Positions 47,836 to 57,813 of a stretch of DNA of 64,000 bases are shown here, in pieces (within the stretch, counting starts at the first letter, position 1; every line of letters begins with the position of its first letter). The translations under genes and the position numbers were made by a program. Under the pieces are notes generated by a model. That model was given only the letters and a program-made list of their open reading frames with translations. It ran no database searches and was not told the origin of the DNA. Origin of the DNA: Enterococcus crotali (lineage in GTDB: Bacteria > Bacillota > Bacilli > Lactobacillales > Enterococcaceae); assembly GCF_000633635.1 (NCBI RefSeq), contig NZ_AYPQ01000002.1, positions 423,643 to 487,642 on the forward strand, in the 5' to 3' direction.

Positions 47836-49916
47836 GTATCTGGTCCATTTTAGGAATCGCTCCGACAATTGACAAAAGAGAGATTAAGCGCGCTTATGCG
47901 GCTAAACTAAAATTGATCAATCCAGATGAACAACCAGAGGAATTCCAACGGCTAAAAACCGCTTTTGATTCAGCGTTGACTTTAGCAAAAAACGATAGTT
48001 TAATAGAAAGCAAGCATGTTACTCTGCCAACTGGACCTACTGACGCAACTATTGACTTTGAGCAACTAGCAGATAAAGATGCGTTATATTCCGATCATCC
48101 AAGCTTTTCCGCTTGGGAACCGGTGGAATCTTTTTACGATATTCTACAGCGGATAATTGAGGAGGAAGATTACTTTTATGACTTATCTGTCTGGAAAGAA
48201 GTAACCGCCTCGATCGATCATTGGTCTATTGATGAATATATGCACAATACTTACACGATCCAATTGCTTTTAGTGAAGAACTATCCCTGCTTAGCTAAAG
48301 AGGTCATCCGCTTTCTATTTAAACTATTTGATTTAACCGAATTAACCGATCATATTGGTCAAGAGCGGTTTGTCTCAACTGAATTTATGCGTTTAAAAAA
48401 AGTAATTTACAATGTTCCGCCTTTTTCTTTTAAAATAGCAGATGAAATCCCTAAAAATCAACGGGAAGACTATTTTCATCTGCGCTACGATATTTATCAG
48501 ATGATTGTTGATTCGCCAGATTCCATTGAAGAAACCATCTCTGAATGTGCGACTATTTTTGCGTATGATAGTGAGCTTTGGAATCTTCAGATGATCCATC
48601 TATTAAATCAGTCAAATGGATTGTTGGATAACGCTGAAGATAAAATAGTATTTGCTTCATTATTAGAGCGAACAAAAACAATGAACAATAATCCAACCAC
48701 AGATTTTTTGACTAGCTATTTTGCGTTATTAAATGGAACGCATACAGATAATACACGTTTTACTTGGCACAAGGAACTACTGACCATACCAGACGAATTA
48801 TTCATGCTGTTGCTGGGCTCTATTTTCTTTCATACAAATCGATACATTCCAGCTTTCAATCTTTGGAAGCAGTTGGATCTTTCAAGAAAAATTGCTCTAC
48901 AGGAACAGTTTAAAAGACTACTTCCGTATTTATCTAAAAATGAAAAAAAAGCATACCACCTAATCGAAAAGGAAATCAAATGCGCACAAAAGAAAAAGTC
49001 ACCTGTATTAAAAGCTCTTATGGAATTTTTTGCTATTCCGTTAATAGTTATAGTGCTTTTGTTTTTTTTCCACGACGCTAGTACAGATAATTCTAATCGA
49101 ACCCCAGAACAGCTTATGGATGTTCTAGTAGAAAAGGAAAGCTTATACGAACAAGAATCCAATGAAGAAATCGAAGCTGAGACCAAGCTTTACGATGATA
49201 CATTGGAAGAACAGTTTATCCATTATTTTTATGCGTCAAACGATCCTGAAGGAAAACAGCTATTTATTGATAGAAATGTCTATGATCAAGCGTTGAAAAA
49301 ACTTTTGGACGATTATGTAAACCGAGATACATCTACGCACAGTGACCGTTCTGCCTTTACGTTTGAAGAGAATTTCGTCAGCGATCCAAAAAGCCGCAAA
49401 ATTGCAGTCTATTATGATGAAGAACTGTTGTGTATCTTAGAAACTGATGAATCTCTTTTTAACCTTACGAATGTTTATGGCAATCAATGGCACCCACTTT
49501 CAGAGAGCGAATTTCAGACTATGCTTCAATCAATCAAAATAAATCCAGAAAGTAGCACAACTATTTTCTTAAAAAAATTCTTGTTTTCTGACAAAAAGCA
49601 GCAAAATCTGTTAGAATACACTGACTACCTTTCAGAAAACATGAAAAAAGTCATAGAAAACAAACTGAATGAACCTATCTCTGAGAAGTTGAAAAGAGGA
49701 TTTCTCTACGTAGTAAAAGAGCCCCAACTAAAGTTTATTGTCTCTGATCAAAATCAAGAAAAAGAAGAAAAACTGATCCTTACATTCGATGATCAAGGAA
49801 GATTAGATCATGTTTTTGGCCCACATTGGGAAGAAGTTGATGAAGAGATGATTCATTATCCTAATAGAGATGCATTTAAAAATATTCCTACTTTATTAGA
49901 AGAACCTGAACAATGA
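47832..49916 (+). CDS. Membrane J-domain-like protein (DjlB/DjlC-like)
   Basis: A 694-residue protein. The N-terminal 45 residues (SILGIAPTIDKREIKRAYAA, then KLKLINPDEQPEEFQRLKTAF) resemble the J-like domain of DjlB/DjlC. The histidine of the canonical HPD motif is absent: the motif reads NPD. A long helical region follows, then one membrane segment near residues 398-416 and a 280-residue C-terminal part predicted to be outside the cell. Being coupled to the Hsp70 gene, it probably activates or targets that chaperone at the membrane. Confidence 0.82.
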   Translation: MSIWSILGIAPTIDKREIKRAYAAKLKLINPDEQPEEFQRLKTAFDSALTLAKNDSLIESKHVTLPTGPTDATIDFEQLADKDALYSDHPSFSAWEPVESFYDILQRIIEEEDYFYDLSVWKEVTASIDHWSIDEYMHNTYTIQLLLVKNYPCLAKEVIRFLFKLFDLTELTDHIGQERFVSTEFMRLKKVIYNVPPFSFKIADEIPKNQREDYFHLRYDIYQMIVDSPDSIEETISECATIFAYDSELWNLQMIHLLNQSNGLLDNAEDKIVFASLLERTKTMNNNPTTDFLTSYFALLNGTHTDNTRFTWHKELLTIPDELFMLLLGSIFFHTNRYIPAFNLWKQLDLSRKIALQEQFKRLLPYLSKNEKKAYHLIEKEIKCAQKKKSPVLKALMEFFAIPLIVIVLLFFFHDASTDNSNRTPEQLMDVLVEKESLYEQESNEEIEAETKLYDDTLEEQFIHYFYASNDPEGKQLFIDRNVYDQALKKLLDDYVNRDTSTHSDRSAFTFEENFVSDPKSRKIAVYYDEELLCILETDESLFNLTNVYGNQWHPLSESEFQTMLQSIKINPESSTTIFLKKFLFSDKKQQNLLEYTDYLSENMKKVIENKLNEPISEKLKRGFLYVVKEPQLKFIVSDQNQEKEEKLILTFDDQGRLDHVFGPHWEEVDEEMIHYPNRDAFKNIPTLLEEPEQ

Positions 49917-49989
49917 GACTAGAAGCTACTCTTTAAAAATAAGCTACGTGCTTCTATTTTAGCCTCGATTAATTACAAAGGATGTTTAT

Positions 49990-51423
49990 ATGAAGAAAAG
50001 AAACGTATTACTGAAAATCTGCTCACTCGTATTAGCTATAGGCTACTTTTCAGGTATTTTTACGGCTACTAACGCCTATGCCCAAGAAGATATTCTGACA
50101 ATCACCCAAAATGCGGGCTATCAAACAAATGAAATGTATAAGCCAAAAGCCTCGATCGTAATCGAAGCTCAAACTGGACAGGTCCTTTGGGAAGACAATC
50201 CCGATTTAAAATGGAACCCTGCCAGTATAGCTAAATTAATGTCTGTATATCTCGTTTTCGAAGCGATCGACCAAGGAAAATTCACCTTGGATACAACAGT
50301 CAAAGCAACAGATAGCGATCAAGCTATTTCACAGATTTATGAGTTAAGTAACAATGCCATTGTTTCCGGTGTAGACTATCCCGTCAAAGACTTGCTTTAT
50401 GCCACACTGGTTCAATCATCAAATGTGGCGACTGTAATGTTAGCAAACCTTGTAACAGCCAATGATGAAGCAAAATTCATCCATATGATGAACGATAAAG
50501 CCAAAGAATTAGGTATGACCAACTCTACTTTTTACAACTGCAGCGGTGCTGAAACAGGCTCTTTCAATGGCTATTACAAACCAGAAGGAATCGACCAAAA
50601 TGCCGATAATGTGACTACAGCTCGAGATTTAGCTATTTTATCTTATCATTTACTTAAAAATTATCCAGATACAGTGAACTATACTAGTCCAACTCAAATC
50701 ACGATCATGGAAAATACACCTTATGCTGAAGTTTTAGAGAATCACAACTATTCTTTGCCAGGTCTAGCATATGGCTATGAGGGCGCGGACGGTTTAAAAA
50801 CCGGTTCTAGTCCAACTGGCGGCTTTAACTACGCAGCAACGGCTAAACGGGAAGATACACGCTTGATTGAAGTCGTACTGGGCGTAGGTGATTGGGAAGA
50901 CCAAGAAGGTGAGCTACAACGTCACGCTTTTGGTAATGCGATTTTTGATCGAGCATTTGCTACCTATGAGTATAAGAAACTACTATCTAAAGGAGACAAC
51001 ACAGTCAGCCAAGAAGAAGTCATTTTAGATCAAGACTTGTATGGCGTGATCCAGCGAAATACTGAGCCAACGTTTAAGCTAGTTGCTGATAAAGTGATGT
51101 TGGAGACAGCTCTTGCTCAGGTTTCGCCTATGATCAAAGCACCTAATGTCAGTTTTAAATATGCTAAGAAATTGAAAGCTCTACAAAATTCAACACTTTT
51201 AAAAAATAGCGCTAAAAAGAATGGTCTATCAACCTTTTTCATTAACGGTTTACTGATTATTTTAGGTCTGCTGCTTGCAGCTTTATCCAAGTTATTTAAA
51301 AAGGAAACTACAGAAACTGTAAATACTAAAAAATTCAGTCCTTTATTGATCATCGGGATTCTTTTGATCCTTGTAGGAATTGGTCTAAGTATTTATACAG
51401 TGGTCGTTGGGCCATGGATTTAA
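49990..51423 (+). CDS. D-Ala-D-Ala carboxypeptidase, PBP5-like, copy 2
   Basis: A 477-residue intact paralogue of the gene at 41179. Motifs are SIAK (SxxK), SSN and DGLKTGSSPTG, with an N-terminal signal peptide and two C-terminal hydrophobic segments (FINGLLIILGLLLAALS and LLIIGILLILVGIGLSIY). The two share most of the catalytic domain but differ in the C-terminal region. It lies 73 bases after the J-protein gene, in the same direction, so the Hsp70/J pair and this enzyme may be co-transcribed. Confidence 0.9.
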   Translation: MKKRNVLLKICSLVLAIGYFSGIFTATNAYAQEDILTITQNAGYQTNEMYKPKASIVIEAQTGQVLWEDNPDLKWNPASIAKLMSVYLVFEAIDQGKFTLDTTVKATDSDQAISQIYELSNNAIVSGVDYPVKDLLYATLVQSSNVATVMLANLVTANDEAKFIHMMNDKAKELGMTNSTFYNCSGAETGSFNGYYKPEGIDQNADNVTTARDLAILSYHLLKNYPDTVNYTSPTQITIMENTPYAEVLENHNYSLPGLAYGYEGADGLKTGSSPTGGFNYAATAKREDTRLIEVVLGVGDWEDQEGELQRHAFGNAIFDRAFATYEYKKLLSKGDNTVSQEEVILDQDLYGVIQRNTEPTFKLVADKVMLETALAQVSPMIKAPNVSFKYAKKLKALQNSTLLKNSAKKNGLSTFFINGLLIILGLLLAALSKLFKKETTETVNTKKFSPLLIIGILLILVGIGLSIYTVVVGPWI

Positions 51424-51428
51424 TTGAA

Positions 51429-51475
51429 TAAAACAAAGAAGACAGCTCCTTGGCGGCAGCTGTCTTCTTTGTTTT
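51429..51475 (+). terminator. Strong terminator after the second PBP5-like gene
   Basis: AAACAAAGAAGACAGCT and AGCTGTCTTCTTTGTTT form a perfect 17-bp stem. A T-rich tract follows. Confidence 0.9.
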
Positions 51476-51494
51476 GTTCATCTCATAGTATAAA

Positions 51495-51524
51495 AAATAG
51501 TGAAGGATTTCTCCTTCACTATTT
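51495..51524. terminator. Second hairpin, possibly for the opposite strand
   Basis: AAATAGTGAAGGA and TCCTTCACTATTT form a perfect 13-bp stem with a 4-base loop. Minus-strand T runs on the left side suit the gene at 51627. Confidence 0.75.
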
Positions 51525-51626
51525 CTATCTATCCCTGCCAATATAGGTTAGCAAAAATAATTTATAAGATTCACACAAATTTGGGTAAGAAAGTTGAGAA
51601 TTAATAATTAGTTAGTTATTAGGGAA

Positions 51627-52493
51627 TTATTTGTTTTTCTTTAGTTGTTTGATTTCTTTTTCGATTTGATCGATTTGTTTGCCTAATGCTTTTTGTTCGT
51701 TTTTATCACGTGATGCTTTTTTCTTGTTAACCAATTCTTGTTTTTCTTGGATCAATGCTTGGATTTTAGCAGCATTGTCTTCAACTGGTGTAGATGGTGC
51801 TGTTGTGTTTCCAGTTGAACCACCTGTTGAGCTACCGTTTTTCAACGCTTGGATTTCACGTTCGATTTCACCAATACGGATGCCTAATGCTTTTTGTTCT
51901 TGTGGGTCGCGGCTAACTTTTTTCTTGTTGATTGCTTCTTGTTTTTCTTGGATCAAGGCTTGGATTTTTGATGCTGTATCTTCACCTGGCGTTGTTGGTG
52001 TTGTTGTGTTCCCAGTTGAACCACCTGTTGAGCTACCGTTTTTCAATGCTTGGATTTCACGTTCGATCTCACCAATACGAATGCCTAATGCTTGTTGCTC
52101 TTGCCAGTTAGTGCTCACTTTTTTCTTGTTGATCAATTCTTGTTTTTCTTGGATCAAGGCTTGGATTTTTGATGCTGTATCTTCACCTGGCGTTGTTGGT
52201 GTTGTTGTGTTTCCAGTTGAACCACCTGTTGAACCGCCTTTTTTCAATGCTTGGATTTCACGTTCGATTTCGCCGATGCGGATTCCTAATGCTTTTTGCT
52301 CTTGTGGGTCACGACTAACTTTTTTCTTGTTGATTGCTTCTTGTTTTTCTTGGATTAAGGCATTGATTTTAGCTGTGTTATCTACAAGTTGTGCTGAGTT
52401 AGCATGTACTTGAGTAGCTGTTGCTAAAAATCCTGTTCCTCCGATTGATAAAGCTAAACCAGCAACTACTGCACCTTTTACAAATTTGTTCAT
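51627..52493 (-). CDS. Secreted repeat protein with four coiled-coil units
   Basis: A 288-residue secreted protein with an N-terminal signal peptide (MNKFVKGAVVAGLALSIGG) and four repeats. Each unit has a charged, heptad-like segment (IQALIQEKQELINKKK then IGEIEREIQALK) that should form a coiled coil, followed in the first three units by a Gly/Ser/Thr/Pro linker (GSTGGSTGNTTTPTTPGED). The DNA repeats at an exact 201-base period. No LPXTG or membrane anchor is seen at the C-terminus. The start at 52493 follows GGAGG. I cannot assign a function; surface binding or cell-wall association is possible. Confidence 0.8.
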   Translation of the reverse strand: MNKFVKGAVVAGLALSIGGTGFLATATQVHANSAQLVDNTAKINALIQEKQEAINKKKVSRDPQEQKALGIRIGEIEREIQALKKGGSTGGSTGNTTTPTTPGEDTASKIQALIQEKQELINKKKVSTNWQEQQALGIRIGEIEREIQALKNGSSTGGSTGNTTTPTTPGEDTASKIQALIQEKQEAINKKKVSRDPQEQKALGIRIGEIEREIQALKNGSSTGGSTGNTTAPSTPVEDNAAKIQALIQEKQELVNKKKASRDKNEQKALGKQIDQIEKEIKQLKKNK

Positions 52494-52707
52494 TATAAAT
52501 TCCTCCAATTATTTTTTTGTTCGAATACTACTGTTCATATAATAATAGTTCCGATACACAAATTATAACCACACTTCTCTAAAAAGTAAACTATTATTTT
52601 ATAAATAGTAGCATCAAATATTTGTGAAAATCTCGATTTTTTTGAAAAACATTGATTTGCCAAGGGTTTGAACGCTGATTTTTTACGAAAAAATATTTAT
52701 AAAAACG

Positions 52708-52757
52708 AAAAAAACTAACTTTCTTACTACAAAATCAGTAGAAAAGTTAGTTTTTTG
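52708..52757 (-). terminator. Terminator after pgsA
   Basis: AAAACTAACTTT and AAAGTTAGTTTT form a stem around a 20-base loop, followed by T-rich sequence on the minus strand; it starts 24 bases after the pgsA stop codon. Confidence 0.8.
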
Positions 52758-52780
52758 CTATTAATTCGATTAAATGATAA

Positions 52781-53359
52781 TTACATTGAGCCCTTAAATA
52801 CGTCTGCATTTTTCACAAAATAATCGACTCCTGAATAAATTGTAAAGATCAGACAGATATATAACATGATTTGATCTACTGGAAAACCAATAGCCGCAAA
52901 CGGAATATTATTGATAAACAATAGAATGATCGCAACCATCTGTGTTGCCGTTTTGACTTTCCCCGGCCAAGCAGCAGCCATCACTTCACCGCCTTCAACT
53001 AATAACAAACGCAATCCTGTGACTGCCAATTCTCTACATACAATGATTGCAACTACCCAAGTAGGTGCTTTTTGCTGCCCTACTAAAACAATAAAAGCCG
53101 TCATTACTAACATTTTATCTGCTAACGGGTCAGCAAATTTACCAAAGTTTGTTACTAAGCCTCGTGCTCGAGCGATTTTTCCATCTAACCAATCGGTAAT
53201 ACTTGCCACTGCAAAAATGATGGCTCCGACTAATTGTGTGACTGCTAAAGATGTTCCTGCTATTGTAATAGTACCCCAATCCATCGGTATACTGACGACA
53301 GCAATAAAAATGGGAATCATAAATATTCTGATAACTGTTAATTTATTTGGTAAGTTCAA
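52781..53359 (-). CDS. pgsA: Phosphatidylglycerophosphate synthase
   Basis: PgsA joins CDP-diacylglycerol and glycerol 3-phosphate, the committed step to phosphatidylglycerol and cardiolipin. The 192-residue membrane protein has the CDP-alcohol phosphotransferase motif DGKIARARGLVTNFGKFADP with its DG-AR-G-D-D spacing, and several membrane segments. It follows rodZ, a common pairing. Confidence 0.93.
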   Translation of the reverse strand: MNLPNKLTVIRIFMIPIFIAVVSIPMDWGTITIAGTSLAVTQLVGAIIFAVASITDWLDGKIARARGLVTNFGKFADPLADKMLVMTAFIVLVGQQKAPTWVVAIIVCRELAVTGLRLLLVEGGEVMAAAWPGKVKTATQMVAIILLFINNIPFAAIGFPVDQIMLYICLIFTIYSGVDYFVKNADVFKGSM

Positions 53360-53472
53360 TGCCTTTTACCCCTCTCTTCTTTTACTTATTTTACGTTATC
53401 TTATAGATCATGTCACTAAAAAAGACATTTTTCTAATTCTAAAAACTAAATAAATTAAAATAGGTGAAAAAA

Positions 53473-53517
53473 CTTGTGACTAGGACATAACTCTTCGAGT
53501 TATGTCCTAGTCACAAG
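53473..53517. repeat. Dispersed palindromic repeat, copy 2
   Basis: A perfect 20-bp stem (CTTGTGACTAGGACATAACT paired with its complement) with a CTTCG loop. It lies between rodZ and pgsA and could act as a terminator for either strand. The core is shared with the elements at 27795 and 58700. Confidence 0.85.
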
Positions 53518-53638
53518 AGAATTAATTACAACGACTGTGCTTCGCCGTTGCGCTGCCTCACCTTTACTCTTTAAGCGCTAGCACGCTAAAAGTTGAAGTT
53601 TTTTGTTCTACAACTTACTTAATAAAGCCGCCTATTAT

Positions 53639-54582
53639 TTATTGTGGTTGCTGAGATTGTTCGGATTGCTCTGACTGCCCAGTTTGTGCATAGGCAAGAG
53701 TCATATTGATATCTCTTGGTCCAATACCAGTATTGTTCGGATTAAATTCCGCTTTTTGACCATCTAGTTTAAACTCCATATACTCTGATGCGCCTAGACT
53801 CACAACTATTTGCGTTGTGCCTGCTGGGATTTCAACAGATTTTGGCTGACCAGGTTGGATTGTCTCTTGATAAAAATAACCATTATCATTATTAGCTGCT
53901 GTAGCAATATAGACACCGACCCAACAAGGTCCTGTCACCGCACTAAACTCAAGTTTAGCTGGAGTCGCAACATTGGTCGCACTCATATTTATATTCGCTC
54001 CTGATTCACTAATAAAATTCACTTCGGTTGGTGCCTTAGGTTCAGATGACGAACTTGATGTTGATGATTCTGTACTGCTCGAAACAGGTGCCTGACTTGA
54101 TTCAGAGTCTGGTGTTGAATCAGATTCTCTGATGATTTCAGAAGCTGGTGGCTGAATTATAGGCTAGTCTGCTGATCTTGCCACGTGATATAAAACACCA
54201 CAATTGCGATTGCTAAACCAATCAAAGAAAAAATAACTGCAGGTAAACTCCGCATAAAACGTTTTGTTTGGCTGTTTTCATCGTACATTTGAGTTCTTGA
54301 TTCTTCTAAAGTTTCATACTGAATCGCTGATTCTACGTCTTCTGGTTCATCGATTCCATCATAAATCTCTACTAATTCATTGCCATCCAAGCCTACTGCA
54401 CTCGCATACTGACGAATAAAGGCACGCACGTAAAAAGTGCCTGGCATAGAATCAAAATCATTTTCTTCAATAGCTATTAAATAGCGCTTTTGTGTTTTGG
54501 TAATTTGCTGCAGTTCGTCCAAAGACATATTTTGCTGCAGTCGTGCATCTCTTAATTTTTTCCCTATATTTACGCTGGCCAC
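53639..54582 (-). CDS. rodZ: RodZ-like cell-shape protein (one frameshift)
   Basis: The 314-residue protein has an N-terminal helix-turn-helix domain (GKKLRDARLQQNMSLDELQQ), a membrane segment near residues 115-135, a Ser/Thr-rich linker and a C-terminal DUF4115-like beta domain (residues about 190-300). The frame breaks near 54162. Adding one base gives QTSPIIQPPASEIIRESDS and joins the two halves. Translation starts at GTG (54582) behind GGAG. In rod and ovoid bacteria RodZ links MreB or the elongation machinery to the membrane; here the partners are not visible. Confidence 0.88.
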
Positions 54583-55055
54583 TCGTCCATCTTCTCCAGT
54601 CTCTCTAATTTCTCAGTTTTATTTACCTAATTTATTAGGTAAATCTTTAATCTCGTAGTTTAAATGTGTCATAAATGTCTCTGAATAGACATGCATCCGA
54701 CTGCTTTTATCATACATTAAAATTGGTATCTACTTTATGTACTACACTTGTGGTGAACTGAGTTATTTTCTAAAATCGGCTGATTAAAAAAATTAAATAT
54801 TCCATTCACCCAGTATTCTAAGGATACCATAAAAAAATACTGATGAGCATAACATTTTTGAAAGTTTTCCACTAAATATCGGACTTTTTTTATTTAACAC
54901 AAAAGGATTTCTAATGGGTCTTTACTATGTTCGTTGGTGCATTAGTTATTATTCGTATTACGCCTTGTTTCTTTGCTATAAATTCTGATGATTTTCTCGC
55001 AAAACAGGAAAATCATCAGAATAAAAACTAAGCTAGATTTCTAATAAAACGTTCT
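54583..55055. other. Gene-free stretch between ymfH-like gene and rodZ
   Basis: 473 bases without a convincing gene. It holds a perfect 10-bp hairpin (ATTTACCTAA / TTAGGTAAAT) at about 54620-54643 in the rodZ leader, and a terminator for the M16 gene at 54980-55026. The rest is AT-rich sequence in which I see nothing. Confidence 0.75.
54980..55026 (-). terminator. Terminator after the second M16 gene
   Basis: ATTCTGATGATTTTC and GAAAATCATCAGAAT form a 15-bp stem around an 11-base loop. It lies 30 bases after the stop codon of the gene at 55056. Confidence 0.8.
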
Positions 55056-56348
55056 TTATTTTTTAGGATGCATATAAAAACGGCTCAAACCATCCTTATT
55101 GATAAAACGCTGTGCTAGTTCTTTCACATCAGCCAATTGAATACTTTCGATTACTTCTGGTGTATCAAATAATGTTGTCTCATCATAAAGCGATTGTGAA
55201 AATTGATTGGCAATATATTCTAATGAGTTTAATGATTGGAAGTACTTTCCGATCATTTTTTTCTTCAATAAAGCTAGATTTTCATCCGTTAACTCTGAAC
55301 TTTCCGATACAGTTAAAAGAATTTCTTCAATTCGTTCGGCTAATTGCTCAGGCTGATCACTATCTCCGCCGAAATCAGCAAAATGGAAGCTACGGTCTAA
55401 ACTAAATTCATAACCGAAACTATCATCTAACAATCCTTCATTATACAAACTCAAATAATTTTGAGAGGTATTACCAAACAATAATTGGAATAATAAGTTT
55501 GCTGTTGTCTTGTATTTAAGCAGCTCTTTGCCATCTTCTGGCACTTCATCTAAGCCTTTCAATCCGACAATAACTTTTGAACGGCTAATGGCCATTTCGA
55601 TCGAGCTTTCCTTAATGATATCCGCTGCTGTCTCTTTGGGAAAGTGTCGCCTGATCGGTGCCGCTTTGGCAAATTCTTTAGCAGACTGATTGTTGCGGAT
55701 AAACGCCATCATTTCTTCGGGCTCCATTTTACCTACAACAAATAATGTCATGTTGCTTGGATGATAAAATGTGTTGTAACAGGTATATAGATCCTCTGCA
55801 GTAATTTCATCAATACTCTCCACTGTTCCCGCAATATCAATGTGCAATGGATGTTTAGGGTAAAGATTGCCTAATGTACCAAAAAATAAGCGCCAGTTCG
55901 AATCATCCAAGTACATTTGGATTTCTTGCCCAATGATCCCTTTTTCTTTCTCCACTGTTTCTTTCGTAAAGTAAGGATCTTGAACAAAATCTAACAACGT
56001 TTCTAAATTTTTCTCCACCTGATCCGTTGTTGAAAACAAGTAGCTGGTTTTGGTAAAGCTGGTAAAGGCGTTAGCAGAAGCTCCTTGACGTCCAAATTGT
56101 TGGAAAATATCCCCATCTTCTTTTTCAAACATTTTATGTTCCAGAAAATGAGCGATTCCATCTGGTACTTTCACAAAATCTTTTTCCCCGATTGGAACAA
56201 ATTCATTGTCGATCGAACCATAATTTGTCGTAAACAAACCATAAGTCTTGTTGTAATCTTTTTTAGGCAACAAATAAACGGTCAGTCCATTATCCAATAC
56301 TTCTGTATAAAGGACTTCGTTGATTTGAGAATATTCTTTTTTATTCAT
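55056..56348 (-). CDS. M16 family peptidase, YmfH-like
   Basis: A 430-residue zinc peptidase of the insulinase family. The inverted zinc motif HxxEH appears as HFLEHKMFE near residue 70, with the distal Glu in the EKGIIGQEIQMYLDD block. The start at 56348 overlaps the end of its partner by 8 bases; a longer upstream frame overlaps the partner and is not real. It is paired with the gene at 56341 as ymfF-ymfH, and the cluster with rodZ and pgsA is the usual Firmicutes order. The substrate is unknown. Confidence 0.88.
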   Translation of the reverse strand: MNKKEYSQINEVLYTEVLDNGLTVYLLPKKDYNKTYGLFTTNYGSIDNEFVPIGEKDFVKVPDGIAHFLEHKMFEKEDGDIFQQFGRQGASANAFTSFTKTSYLFSTTDQVEKNLETLLDFVQDPYFTKETVEKEKGIIGQEIQMYLDDSNWRLFFGTLGNLYPKHPLHIDIAGTVESIDEITAEDLYTCYNTFYHPSNMTLFVVGKMEPEEMMAFIRNNQSAKEFAKAAPIRRHFPKETAADIIKESSIEMAISRSKVIVGLKGLDEVPEDGKELLKYKTTANLLFQLLFGNTSQNYLSLYNEGLLDDSFGYEFSLDRSFHFADFGGDSDQPEQLAERIEEILLTVSESSELTDENLALLKKKMIGKYFQSLNSLEYIANQFSQSLYDETTLFDTPEVIESIQLADVKELAQRFINKDGLSRFYMHPKK

Positions 56349-57609
56349 CGACTTTTTCTCCTTCCAAAAAGAAAATCGCTTGTAATTGCACCAATTTGGC
56401 CACACGCTGAACATCAGCCAACGTGACTGCCTCCATTCGGCGAATCCACTCGTCATCTTTTAGACGAAGGTGAGGAATCAAATCATTTAAATACTCATTT
56501 TCCAAGACAGCACCTGCATTATCTAAAGCAAGTAGATATTGATTTTTCAGCATTGCTTTAGTCTGTTCGATTTCTAAGTCTGTCACATTTCCTTGACGAA
56601 TATTTTCTAGCTCAGCCGCAATCAAATGCAGAACCTGATTCCGGTTTTGACCATCGATCCCAGTCTGAACACTTAATAAGCCGCGGAATGTGTCAATACT
56701 GCTAGATGCATAGTAGGCTAAGTTTTCTTTTTCACGGACATTCATGAATAATTTAGAATGCGGATAGCCGCCAAACACACCATTAAAGATTTGTAGCGCA
56801 AAATAGTTTTCATCACCATAATAAACATCTGTATGATACCCTAGATTTAGTTTTGATTGTGCTAGTGATTCTTGTTCCGAGCGTTCTTCGATCACGTTTC
56901 TAGATGGTTGCGTGTAAAAGATATCAGCGATCCCCGCTGCTCGGTCTTCAAATGGCAGCTGACTAAACAATGCCTCCATCTCAGACTCGTCCACGTCTCC
57001 CAAGACAAAAATATCCACTTGGTCTTCACGGATCATTTGTTGATGATACGCCGCAATACTAGCCGCTGTTTCCTTTTCCAAGTCTTCAATGGTCCCAAAA
57101 CTTGGAATTTTTTGATCTTCTGATTGGCTGAAATATAAATTTTGTAATGCTAAAGAAGAATAGACTTGCTTATCTTCTGAGATGCTTTCGTAATAAGCAT
57201 TCAGGTTTTCTTTTTCACGTTGGAATGTTTCAGCTTCAAATTTCCCATCAATGATGTTTGGGTAAAACAAAATTTCTTTTAAAAATGCAACAGCATCTAC
57301 TAGTACATGACTATTTTCCAAATATTTATCGTTAACTAAGTTCAATGAAAGGTTCAACCAATGTAAATTACCCTTTTTATTCACGTTAATTCCGAAACTA
57401 GCTCCATATAGCTCTGCCAGTTTCCCACTCAACTTCACCTGATCTGGATAATTCAAACTATTTGTTTCCATCAAACTGGATAAAAGTGTCCGTTTTGTGA
57501 TTGTTTCTTTATTCAAACGCGTATTGAAACGAACCAAAATACGCACTGTTTTGTATTTTTCGGTTGGAACAACATGTAAGTTGACCCCTTGTGCTAATGC
57601 AATCGGCAT
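56341..57609 (-). CDS. M16 family peptidase-like protein, YmfF-like
   Basis: A 422-residue partner of the M16 peptidase. It lacks the HxxEH motif at the expected place (the N-terminal region reads LLSSLMETNSLNYPD), as in the non-catalytic partner of such pairs. The start at 57609 (MPIALAQGVNLHVV) follows GAGGAG; an in-frame extension upstream is leader sequence. Confidence 0.86.
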   Translation of the reverse strand: MPIALAQGVNLHVVPTEKYKTVRILVRFNTRLNKETITKRTLLSSLMETNSLNYPDQVKLSGKLAELYGASFGINVNKKGNLHWLNLSLNLVNDKYLENSHVLVDAVAFLKEILFYPNIIDGKFEAETFQREKENLNAYYESISEDKQVYSSLALQNLYFSQSEDQKIPSFGTIEDLEKETAASIAAYHQQMIREDQVDIFVLGDVDESEMEALFSQLPFEDRAAGIADIFYTQPSRNVIEERSEQESLAQSKLNLGYHTDVYYGDENYFALQIFNGVFGGYPHSKLFMNVREKENLAYYASSSIDTFRGLLSVQTGIDGQNRNQVLHLIAAELENIRQGNVTDLEIEQTKAMLKNQYLLALDNAGAVLENEYLNDLIPHLRLKDDEWIRRMEAVTLADVQRVAKLVQLQAIFFLEGEKVDE

Positions 57610-57813
57610 CTTGTCAGCTCCTCTTTGTTTTTCATCATAATAAAGCCCAGCATGAAATACAATCATCTGGACGTTTTTAAACGTTTTTTTAAGATTTTCT
57701 ATATCTATTTAATTATAGCACAGCTCAATGGTCTTTCATCGATGTAAGAGTCTTTCATTTCAAATTTTTTTATTTCTTTTGTATACTGAACTTGAGAAAG
57801 GATGGATGAACTG

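Noticed and set aside
51679-52413. A 244-codon open frame on the plus strand opposite the repeat protein
   Set aside because: It is an antisense mirror of the repetitive gene, lacks a ribosome binding site, and its translation is a Cys/Phe/Pro-rich repeat without sense.
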